Shown: positions 1-5,344 of the stretch, piece after piece
How positions within the stretch are numbered: position 1 is the stretch's first letter
Layout: each line of letters starts with the position of its first letter
Origin: a bacterium
GTDB lineage: Bacteria > ARS69
NCBI GenBank assembly: GCA_025774865.1
Contig: JALGZO010000157.1
Location: 1-12,118, forward strand
Length of the DNA: 12,118 bases
Direction: 5' to 3'
Program-made: the position numbers and the translations under genes
Notes under the pieces: generated by a model
Told to the model about the DNA's origin: nothing
The model's database searches: none
The model's input: the letters and a program-made list of their open reading frames with translations, nothing else

Positions 1-3
1 CGG

Positions 4-133
4 CGGGACGAAGGTCGCCCCCGCGGTGTCCCTCGAGTCGCATGGCGCACCGCAGCCACCGCGAGAGACTTGGATGTTTGGCGAGGAGCGCAGCTGCGGA
101 GCGAGGGACACCGCGGGGGCGACCTTCGTCCCG
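4..133. repeat. Perfect 32-bp inverted repeat with 66-nt spacer
   Basis: Bases 4-35 and 102-133 are exact reverse complements over 32 bp, separated by bases 36-101. Inside the spacer a further 7-bp pair (50-56 with 93-99) could extend the stem. The right arm ends two bases before the nfo stop codon (136-138), so the nfo transcript would end in a very long GC-rich hairpin. There is no T-run, so this is not a classical intrinsic terminator. It could be a dispersed palindromic or MITE-like element, a Rho-independent-like transcript end, or a fold-back assembly artefact if the window edge is a contig edge. The base matching is certain; the role is not. Confidence 0.85.
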
Positions 134-135
134 GG

Positions 136-1122
136 TCACCGTCCGCTTCCGCTCGCCGCATCCGAATTCGCATCGCGCCGCGCTTTCGACCTCTCCCGCG
201 CGATCTTCGCGGCACCTTTCAATGTTCCCTTACGCCAGGCCTCCGTGGGCATGGCTCGTTTCCGCTTCGGCATCGTTCCCGCCGCGAGGGCGCGGATGAG
301 CTCCAGATTCCGCGCGTCCTCCTTCGCCTCGTCGCCTTTCGGAGTCTCGAGCACCATCGGGACGTCGGCGAGCCGTGGATCGGTCATGAAGGTCGCGAAG
401 CCGGCGCGGCCGATCTCTCCCTCGCCGATGTGCGCGTGACGATCGCGGCGGCTCTCGAACGGTTTGAGCGAGTCGTTCAGGTGCACGGCCTTCAGATCGC
501 GGAGGCCGCAGACCTGATCGAACTCATCGAGGGTCGCGGCGACCGCGCCCGCGGTGCGGAGGTCGTAGCCGGCCGCGAACACGTGGCAGGTGTCCAGGCA
601 GAAGCTGATGCGCTCCGGTTCCCTCACGAGGTCACGGATGGTCGCCAGCTGCTCGAAGCGCCAACCGAGGTTCGAGCCTTGACCGGCGGTCGTCTCGAGG
701 AGGATCGGCACGCGGAGACCCGGTGATCTTCGGAAGACATCGTCGAGGCCTTGGGCGATGCGCTTCAGTCCCTGGCTCTCCCCCGATCCGACGTGGGAAC
801 CGGGGTGCGCCACGAGCCCGTCGAGCGCGAGCAGCTCGCACCGTTCGAGCTCGTTCACCATCGCACGGATCGACATCTTCCACAGCGCGGCAGCCGGGCT
901 GGCCAGGTTGATGAGGTATGAGTCGTGAGCGACGACGGGGAGGATTCCGGTGCGCTTGCGCTCCTCGGCGAAGAGCCGAATCTCCTCTTCCGGAAGTGGC
1001 TTCGCCGCCCACTGGCTCGCGTTCTTGACGAAGATCTGGAGCGCAGTGCCCCCGACCGACTCCGCGCGCGCGAACGCCGTGTGGACGCCGCCGGCTACCG
1101 ACATGTGCGCTCCGAGCTTCAT
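136..1122 (-). CDS. nfo: Endonuclease IV (AP endonuclease, deoxyribonuclease IV)
   Basis: The product is 328 aa and cuts DNA 5' of abasic sites in base-excision repair, using three zinc ions in a TIM barrel. All expected metal ligands are visible: H66 (VVAHDSY), H106 (LVAHPGSH), E143 (LLET), D177 and H180 (CLDTCH), H214 (AVHLNDS), D227 and H229 (DRHAH) and E259 (VLET). The N-terminal MKLGAHMS is typical of the family and fixes the start at the ATG at 1122, which has GGAGGA about 4 nt upstream; the longer open frame back to 1485 lacks family similarity. The family is usually about 280 aa. This protein adds a Lys/Arg-rich tail from about residue 284 to 328, which may help bind DNA (inference). 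It is transcribed alone, away from the small-peptide genes, and ends at the 32-bp inverted repeat. Confidence 0.96.
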   Translation of the reverse strand: MKLGAHMSVAGGVHTAFARAESVGGTALQIFVKNASQWAAKPLPEEEIRLFAEERKRTGILPVVAHDSYLINLASPAAALWKMSIRAMVNELERCELLALDGLVAHPGSHVGSGESQGLKRIAQGLDDVFRRSPGLRVPILLETTAGQGSNLGWRFEQLATIRDLVREPERISFCLDTCHVFAAGYDLRTAGAVAATLDEFDQVCGLRDLKAVHLNDSLKPFESRRDRHAHIGEGEIGRAGFATFMTDPRLADVPMVLETPKGDEAKEDARNLELIRALAAGTMPKRKRAMPTEAWRKGTLKGAAKIARERSKARRDANSDAASGSGR

Positions 1123-1140
1123 CCGGTCCTCCGGCACGCC

Positions 1141-1169
1141 AGTCTTTCGAACCCGGTCTGACGCGTCAA
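1141..1169 (-). promoter_or_regulatory. Possible sigma-70-type promoter of nfo
   Basis: On the minus strand TTGACG (1169-1164) lies 17 nt from AAGACT (1146-1141). The -35 matches the consensus at 5 of 6 positions but the -10 at only 3 of 6. Transcription would start near 1134, giving a short leader that just includes the GGAGGA ribosome site at 1132-1127. A perfect 10-bp palindrome, TGACGCGTCA (1159-1168), overlaps the -35 and could be an operator. This is weak, position-based evidence. Confidence 0.28.
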
Positions 1170-1359
1170 GCGGGCGACGCAGGCGGTTGACGCATCGCGA
1201 GACGCGAGATGTCGGCGAGCGAAGCGATCGCCCGGCACGGGGTTGCGCCGATTTCGACGGCGAGCGACGGGAATCATGGATGACGGTCGGCGCTCGGAGC
1301 CCGTGCTGGCGGCCGATACGCGGCGCTGAAGAAGGCACGACCCTTGCGGTCCTCTGGCG

Positions 1360-1481
1360 TCCGAGCGGGGAGGCCCACGGGCGACGGTCTTCGTTCCCAT
1401 ACCACTGCTCCTGGGACTCGCTCGACGGCCGAACGAAGGCCGAAGCGCGTGGCGGCTCGTGAGCCGGCCTCCCCGCTCGGA
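1360..1481 (+). repeat. Nested inverted repeat, possible structured leader RNA
   Basis: Bases 1360-1375 pair perfectly with 1466-1481 (16 bp). Inside, 1385-1396 pairs with 1431-1442 (12 pairs including one G:U), and CCACG at 1375-1379 could also pair with CGTGG at 1448-1452. The structure ends 24 nt before the start codon of the first small gene. If transcribed it would fold into a long branched hairpin in its 5' leader. It may be a regulatory RNA element or a mobile palindrome. No known riboswitch class is recognised. Confidence 0.6.
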
Positions 1482-1505
1482 TCATCTCGAACCCGGAGGT
1501 GCCGG

Positions 1506-1730
1506 ATGAAGCGGTGGGTCTCTTTCTCCCTGGTGATCGCTCTCGTCGTGACGAACGTCATCGTGTTCTCGGAACAGGGTGACTCTCTCGAAGCTCGGGC
1601 CCGGGAGGGAGGCATCTCCTGGTACTGCCCGGCGCTCGGCGTCCTCACCGGTGTGTCGATCGCGACGGGACAGTGGATCAGTGCCGCAGGATTCGCGGTG
1701 GCCGCGGGAAGATCGGGCTGCCTGTGGTAG
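1506..1730 (+). CDS. Small exported or membrane peptide, copy 1 (unknown)
   Basis: The predicted product is 74 aa and of unrecognised family. The ATG at 1506 is preceded by GGAGGTG at good spacing, which makes this a likely real gene. Residues 1-22 form a positively charged start (MKRW) and a hydrophobic stretch typical of a signal peptide or membrane anchor. After a charged hinge (EARARE) comes GG at 35-36 and a hydrophobic Gly/Ala-rich C-terminal half with C41, C72 and a terminal W74. The next gene encodes a protein with the same plan: GG, Cys, about 30 residues, Cys, terminal Trp. This shared plan supports both as genes. It could be a precursor of a small secreted disulfide peptide (bacteriocin-like, inference) or a small membrane protein. 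No processing enzyme or exporter is present in the window. Confidence 0.65.
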   Translation: MKRWVSFSLVIALVVTNVIVFSEQGDSLEARAREGGISWYCPALGVLTGVSIATGQWISAAGFAVAAGRSGCLW

Positions 1731-1743
1731 TTGGTCTCGCGAA

Positions 1744-1759
1744 CCCTCCCCGGGGAGGG
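1744..1759 (+). promoter_or_regulatory. 16-bp palindrome covering a ribosome-binding site
   Basis: CCCTCCCCGGGGAGGG is a perfect palindrome in the 33-nt gap between the two small genes. Its right half is the ribosome site (GGAGGG) of the second gene, 4-5 nt before the ATG at 1764. In RNA the left half could pair with and hide this site, with a 4-nt loop and six G:C-rich pairs. This suggests that translation of the second peptide is lower than, or conditional on, translation of the first. Confidence 0.55.
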
Positions 1760-1763
1760 AAGA

Positions 1764-2018
1764 ATGAATCGAACGAATTGGCGGGCCCTCGAGAGTACGG
1801 GGCTCGCCCGGGTCTTGAACCTGAGCGTGGTCGGTGTCATCTGCGCTCCCGCCTCGCTCTCTCGACTGCCGTTGGCCGGCGAGCTCGTCGGTGGCCGAGA
1901 CTTCTTCTTCTGTGCTGCGTTGCAGGCCGTGAAGGTCGTGGGCCTGTTCACGGCCAATCCCACGATGGTGCTCGCGGGAGCGATCGGAGGCGGTGTCGCG
2001 TGCGGCTTCGGCTGGTAG
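1764..2018 (+). CDS. Small exported or membrane peptide, copy 2 (unknown)
   Basis: The predicted product is 84 aa, not recognised by family. The ATG at 1764 is chosen because it follows GGAGGG; an upstream in-frame TTG at 1731 would have no ribosome site. Residues 16-31 are hydrophobic, then a short linker leads to ELVGG (GG at 43-44), RDFFFC with C50, a Gly/Ala-rich hydrophobic half, C80 and a terminal W84. Aligned with copy 1 at the first Cys, both share Cys-x-Ala-Leu, a Thr 12-13 residues later followed by a small residue and Gln/Asn, and Ala-(Val/Ile) near the second Cys. Cys-Cys spacing is 30 here and 31 in copy 1. The best reading is an old tandem duplication. ELVGG resembles a double-glycine leader end, but no peptidase-type transporter is nearby, so function stays open. 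Confidence 0.65.
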   Translation: MNRTNWRALESTGLARVLNLSVVGVICAPASLSRLPLAGELVGGRDFFFCAALQAVKVVGLFTANPTMVLAGAIGGGVACGFGW

Positions 2019-2049
2019 TCGGGCGAACGGGTCGGAGGAGTCTGGCGTG

Positions 2050-2814
2050 ATGCCCGACGTCCGGGGCCCGGGGCGACCGAGTGAGGGGGGAACGTCGGCA
2101 TTCGGGCGGGACCTCGGCGCCACCTGGAACGTTCTGTTCTTTCCGGGAGCGACGTTTCGAGAGATCCGGAGTCGTCGGCCGCTCCTGGCTCCCTGGCTCG
2201 TCGTCTCGGTGCTCACGATGTTCTTGGCGCTCGGCGTCCTGTCCATCTCCCAGCGGGCCGTCGTACACCTGATGGACGGGGCCGACGCTCCCGCGCTCGC
2301 CTCCGACGTGCAATCGAGTCTCGGGCGGATGCGGCTCCTCTCGATCGCCGCATCGCCGGTGAGCGTGCTGCTTCGGTGGGGCGTGATCGCGGCCGTGCTA
2401 TGGGCGCCAGGTGCCCTGTTGTCGGGGGCCGTGTCCTATCGCGGCGTTCTGTCGATCGTGGCGTACTCGTCGCTGCCGGGCGCCCTCGGCAAGGGTGTCG
2501 ATCTGGCCGTCACCTGGTTCCGAGGACCCGAGTTCACGTCCGACATGGTTCCCGTCTTCAGCTCCGCTACGAGCCTCGGCGCTCTGATCCCGGAGGTGGG
2601 GCAGAACCCGTGGGCCGCCGCCGCACTCGAGCAGCTCGGCTTCTTCACGCTCTGGAGCGTCACGCTCTGGGTGATCGGACTACGCGAGAGCTTCCGTTGG
2701 GGATGGGCGCGGTCCGCCGGCATCGCAGCGCCCGTGTGGGCGTGCTTCTGGCTGGTCGCGACCGCCCTGGACGTCGTGGGGCGATCGGCCCTGGGGCCGG
2801 TCCTCACCGGCTGA
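2050..2814 (+). CDS. Yip1-domain integral membrane protein
   Basis: The product is 254 aa. The segment around residues 28-50 (FFPGATFREIR, then RRPLLAPWLVV) is the usual opening of bacterial Yip1-family proteins, and the late segment with LWVIGLRESF (206-215) is also typical. About five membrane segments are visible: roughly 46-66, 103-126, 132-156, 193-212 and 223-243. GGAGGAG at 2034-2040 supports a start at ATG 2050; the GTG at 2047 is equally possible and adds one residue. The gene begins 31 nt after the second small peptide gene on the same strand, so the three are probably one transcript. Bacterial members have no well-defined role. Here the protein might help handle the small hydrophobic peptides at the membrane, but only gene order suggests this. 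Confidence 0.85.
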   Translation: MPDVRGPGRPSEGGTSAFGRDLGATWNVLFFPGATFREIRSRRPLLAPWLVVSVLTMFLALGVLSISQRAVVHLMDGADAPALASDVQSSLGRMRLLSIAASPVSVLLRWGVIAAVLWAPGALLSGAVSYRGVLSIVAYSSLPGALGKGVDLAVTWFRGPEFTSDMVPVFSSATSLGALIPEVGQNPWAAAALEQLGFFTLWSVTLWVIGLRESFRWGWARSAGIAAPVWACFWLVATALDVVGRSALGPVLTG

Positions 2815-2839
2815 GGCGGTGCGGACACGAACGCTGGCG

Positions 2840-2879
2840 AGCCGCGGAGGAGCGGACGTGCCCCGCTCCTCCCGCGGCT
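2840..2879. terminator. Strong hairpin at convergent gene ends
   Basis: Bases 2840-2855 pair with 2863-2879: 16 pairs with one bulged G around a 7-nt loop. It lies between the Yip1 stop (2814) and the end of the minus-strand Tol operon, and its right arm includes part of the last gene's stop codon (2878-2880). It could end transcription from both sides. There is no T-run on either strand, so it may act with Rho or as a 3' RNA stabiliser. Confidence 0.65.
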
Positions 2880-3519
2880 AGGGCGCGGTTCCCGGTACGA
2901 GCAGATCCTGACCGACCTGGATCAGACTCGCGTCCGACAGGTCGTTCGCTTGGACGATCGCCTGTGTGCTCACGCCGTACTGCTTCGCGATCGAGGCGAC
3001 GCTCTCTCCCTTCTTGACCTTGTGCATCCGGCCGAACGTGAACGCGCTCTGTTCGAGCGCATCCAGACGCTCCCGAAGATCCCGGTTCTCCTTCAGGACC
3101 TCCTCGAGAATCGCGTTCATGTTGACGAGCGTCTCTTCGCGGTCCTTTTGCCGTTGCTCCTGGAGAACGTCGGTGCTCTGCATCGCCAACCGCACCTGCT
3201 CGGAGACCTCCTCGTCGCTCTGGACGAGCTCACTCAGCCGGTTGGACACCTCCCCGCCAAGGATCGCGATCTGATCCGCCAGGTCGTCCATCCGCTGGCG
3301 CAGCGCATCGTTCTCGGCACGAATCGCGTCGATGTCGGCTTCGTGCCGACCCAAGGTCTCGTTCGCCCAGGCGTTCTTCTCGGTGACGTCCGTCTCCACC
3401 TCGGTCAGGCGCTTCGACGTCGCGAAGCATCCGGACAGAAGAAGGACCACGAGCGGCGCCAGAGCTCCGATACCGCCGGCTCGGAGCCCCGAGGCGCGCC
3501 CGAGGTTCACCGCGTTCAC
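2878..3519 (-). CDS. Coiled-coil LysM lipoprotein at the end of the Tol-Pal operon
   Basis: The product is 213 aa. Residues 20-31 (APLVVLLLSGC) are a lipoprotein signal with C31 as the lipidated cysteine. Residues about 34-158 are a long charged helix with heptad-like leucines, a probable coiled coil that may oligomerise. Residues about 166-208 form a LysM domain (MHKVKKGESVASIAKQYGVS, then ANDL and LLVPG), which binds peptidoglycan glycan chains. The start is GTG at 3519, overlapping the pal stop as GTGA. Gene position matches cpoB/ybgF, whose product has an N-terminal coiled coil plus TPR repeats; here LysM replaces TPR. It is therefore likely an envelope lipoprotein linking the Tol machine with the cell wall. 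The domain calls are firm; the CpoB-like role is inference. A GTG at 3510 is an alternative start. Confidence 0.85.
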   Translation of the reverse strand: MNAVNLGRASGLRAGGIGALAPLVVLLLSGCFATSKRLTEVETDVTEKNAWANETLGRHEADIDAIRAENDALRQRMDDLADQIAILGGEVSNRLSELVQSDEEVSEQVRLAMQSTDVLQEQRQKDREETLVNMNAILEEVLKENRDLRERLDALEQSAFTFGRMHKVKKGESVASIAKQYGVSTQAIVQANDLSDASLIQVGQDLLVPGTAP

Positions 3520-4058
3520 GACCCTGGAGCCTCCACGCGGAATTCCGCGCGACGATTCTTCGCCCAGGCGTCCTCGTTCTGGCCGAGCGCGACCGGCCGC
3601 TCTTCGCCGTACGAGATCGTCTGGAAGCGGCCCTCGGGCACGCCGAGCGACGAAAGGTAGCGCTTCGTGGAAAGGGCGCGCTGCTCCCCGAGCCCGAGGT
3701 TGTACTCGGCGGTACCTCGCTCGTCGCAGTGCCCCTCGACCAGAACCTTCCAGTCGCCGTTCTTCTTCAGGAGAGACGCGATGCCTTCCAGAGTGGATCG
3801 CGCGTCGCCACGGATGTTGTACTGGTTGAAGTCGAAGTGGATGGGACGCAGGACGTTCGCGTACTCCACGTTGGGATCCACCGCGACGTAGTCTCGCGTC
3901 TCGTCACGGGGTTCCGGCACGGGCTCCGGCGTGGCAGCGACGGGCGGCGGCGGCGTCGGTTCGACCTCCGCCTCCGGCTTGGAACCCCCACACCCCGCAA
4001 CCAAAAGCAGGGCCGCGCCCAGCAAGACTCCCCGCGACAGAAATGCCGAAATCGTCAT
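3516..4058 (-). CDS. pal: Peptidoglycan-associated lipoprotein Pal
   Basis: The product is 180 aa. It has a signal (residues 8-23, LLLVAGC) with C23 as lipidation site. A Pro/Glu-rich linker follows (about 30-52). The OmpA-like peptidoglycan-binding domain (about 68-175) shows HFDFNQYNI, GHCDERGTAEYN with D112, LGEQRA with R127, YGEERP and NRRAEFRV. D112 and R127 are the residues expected to bind diaminopimelate in the peptide stem. Pal anchors the outer membrane to the wall and cycles with TolB. The ATG at 4058 is preferred over an upstream in-frame ATG because AAGGAG lies 7 nt before it and the signal peptide starts there. It overlaps the tolB stop as ATGA, and the downstream LysM gene starts inside its stop. 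Length and domain order are normal for Pal. Confidence 0.96.
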   Translation of the reverse strand: MTISAFLSRGVLLGAALLLVAGCGGSKPEAEVEPTPPPPVAATPEPVPEPRDETRDYVAVDPNVEYANVLRPIHFDFNQYNIRGDARSTLEGIASLLKKNGDWKVLVEGHCDERGTAEYNLGLGEQRALSTKRYLSSLGVPEGRFQTISYGEERPVALGQNEDAWAKNRRAEFRVEAPGS

Positions 4059-5344
4059 CTTGTATCTCCTTCTCGAGTCGCCGCTCCATCGAGAAACGGC
4101 GACCAATCAGGTGCGCTGTATCGGCCCGAGCCGCCGGACACGCGAAGTGCGCGCCGTTCGCTCAGGTTCGTGACGTATAGGTCAGTTCGACCGCCGGCGG
4201 TGCGGCTATATAGGATAGCCCGACCGTCGGGCGCCCAGCTCGGATCCTCACACCCTCCACCCTCGGTCACCGTCGTGACCCGCCCACCGTCCAGCTCGAT
4301 TACCTGGATCTGGAACCCGTCGGATCGGAGCGCGCAGTACGCGATCCGCGTTCCGTCGGGCGACCAGTCCGGCGCCGTGTTGTAGTTGCCGCGAAACGTG
4401 ACCCGCTCGAGATTCGAACCGTCCGGTCGCATGACGTAAATCTGCGGGCTCCCCGTCCGGTCCGACACGAAGGCAATTCGGGAGCCATCGGGCGACCATG
4501 TCGGGGACGCGTCCGTTCCGCTTTGGTGCGTCAACCGCCGCATCTTACCCGAGACGAGAACCTTTGAATAGATTTCCGGGTTACCCGACTCGGACAGGGT
4601 GAGGGCGAGCACCTCGCCGTCGGGGCTCAGCTCGCCCTGCGCATTCAGCCCCTCGTAGTGGGCGACGCGCTCGCGCCCCCCGACCCTCAGGTCGTGCACG
4701 TAGACGTCCGGGTACCCACCAGCGTACGACGTGTACACCGCACGCGTGCCGTCCGCGGACCAGCGGGGACTGAGCTCCAGGGCCTGGTCTCCCGTCAGCT
4801 CGCGCAGACCGAAGCCGTCGACATCCATCTGGACGATGCGCTTCCCCTCCCCGGGGTCCCACTCGCACAGGATTCGCGTCCGGGCGAGGCCACGCTCACC
4901 GGTCAGCGCGAGAACCACGTCGTCGCAGAATCGGTGGAGGCGACGACGCAGAGACTCGCCGGCGCCGTAGCTCCGCTCGAACAGAGCGTCGCCCGTCCCG
5001 ACGTCCACGATCCTCCCCGTCAGGTCCCCGTCGAGCTCGAGCTCGACGACGACCTCCGCGCCGAGCCTCTCCCAGTCGTCCAGGGAGCGCGGTGGCAGGA
5101 CCCCTGCCCGGACCGGCTGGAACCAGCCGGAGAGCTCCAGATCGAACGCGATGACGTGGGCGGGAGGGGATCCGATCGCCTGGGACGGGAGATCCCCGAG
5201 CTTCGGGATCCCCACGGCGATGCGACGATCCGCCTCTTTGCGGACGTCGATGATCGGACCCTCCGCGCGCACGTCGGACGCGGATCCAACCAGCCCGCCC
5301 ACGGCGAGCCAGGCGAGTCCCATCCGGAAGGCTCCCCTCATCAT
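4055..5344 (-). CDS. tolB: Tol-Pal system beta-propeller protein TolB
   Basis: The product is 429 aa, close to the usual 430. Residues 1-27 are a signal peptide (hydrophobic 8-20, cleavage near VRA-EG). Residues about 30-155 are the N-terminal alpha/beta domain, with the typical PIIDVRKEADRRIAVGIP and a segment placing the Trp/Phe of SGWFQP at 72-77. The remainder is a six-bladed propeller of WD40-like TolB repeats: SPRWSADGTRAVYTS (192-206), ELSPDGEVLAL (238-248), SPTWSPDGSRIAFVSDR (280-296), APDWSPDGTRIAY (324-336), DPSWAPDGRAILYS (367-380) and APDWSPF (411-417). In the periplasm TolB binds Pal and the TolA C-terminus. The ATG at 5344 overlaps the stop of the upstream tolA-like gene as ATGA; an adjacent second ATG at 5341 is also possible. 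The stop overlaps the pal start. Confidence 0.96.
   Translation of the reverse strand: MMRGAFRMGLAWLAVGGLVGSASDVRAEGPIIDVRKEADRRIAVGIPKLGDLPSQAIGSPPAHVIAFDLELSGWFQPVRAGVLPPRSLDDWERLGAEVVVELELDGDLTGRIVDVGTGDALFERSYGAGESLRRRLHRFCDDVVLALTGERGLARTRILCEWDPGEGKRIVQMDVDGFGLRELTGDQALELSPRWSADGTRAVYTSYAGGYPDVYVHDLRVGGRERVAHYEGLNAQGELSPDGEVLALTLSESGNPEIYSKVLVSGKMRRLTHQSGTDASPTWSPDGSRIAFVSDRTGSPQIYVMRPDGSNLERVTFRGNYNTAPDWSPDGTRIAYCALRSDGFQIQVIELDGGRVTTVTEGGGCEDPSWAPDGRAILYSRTAGGRTDLYVTNLSERRALRVSGGSGRYSAPDWSPFLDGAATREGDTR

Larger units (their letters stand above)
1123..1505. other. Divergent intergenic region between nfo and small-peptide genes
   Basis: This 383-nt stretch holds no convincing gene. From left to right it contains the possible nfo promoter (1141-1169), a featureless GC-rich part (about 1170-1359) and the nested inverted repeat at 1360-1481. 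The ribosome site (GGAGG, about 1497-1501) of the first small gene follows. Open frames crossing it are random extensions of neighbours: they lack ribosome sites and are rich in Arg, Pro and Ser, like antisense or shadow frames of this GC-rich DNA. Confidence 0.6.

Noticed and set aside
70-726. Long plus-strand open frame over nfo
   Set aside because: It is antisense to a gene with all zinc ligands in place and starts inside the inverted repeat. It reads as a GC-driven shadow with no recognisable domain.
1232-1246. Sigma-54-like sequence CGGCACGGGGTTGC
   Set aside because: The GG and GC elements are 9 nt apart, not the required 10, and the first base of the consensus is missing. No activator gene or binding site is visible.
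1276-1329. Possible 17-codon peptide frame in the nfo to small-gene gap
   Set aside because: It is very short, has only a poor ribosome site and shows no similarity to the neighbouring peptides.
1123-1485. N-terminal extension of nfo to 1485
   Set aside because: The added 121 residues are Arg/Pro/Ser-rich with no family similarity, while the ATG at 1122 has a strong GGAGGA site and begins the family's conserved N-terminus.
1344-1505. Upstream extension of the first small gene
   Set aside because: It would run through the nested inverted repeat, lacks a ribosome site and gives a charged Arg-rich region before the clear signal-like MKRW start.
2950-3660. Plus-strand open frame of 236 aa opposite the LysM and pal genes
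   Set aside because: It lies antisense to two well-supported genes and its translation mirrors their codons without any domain.
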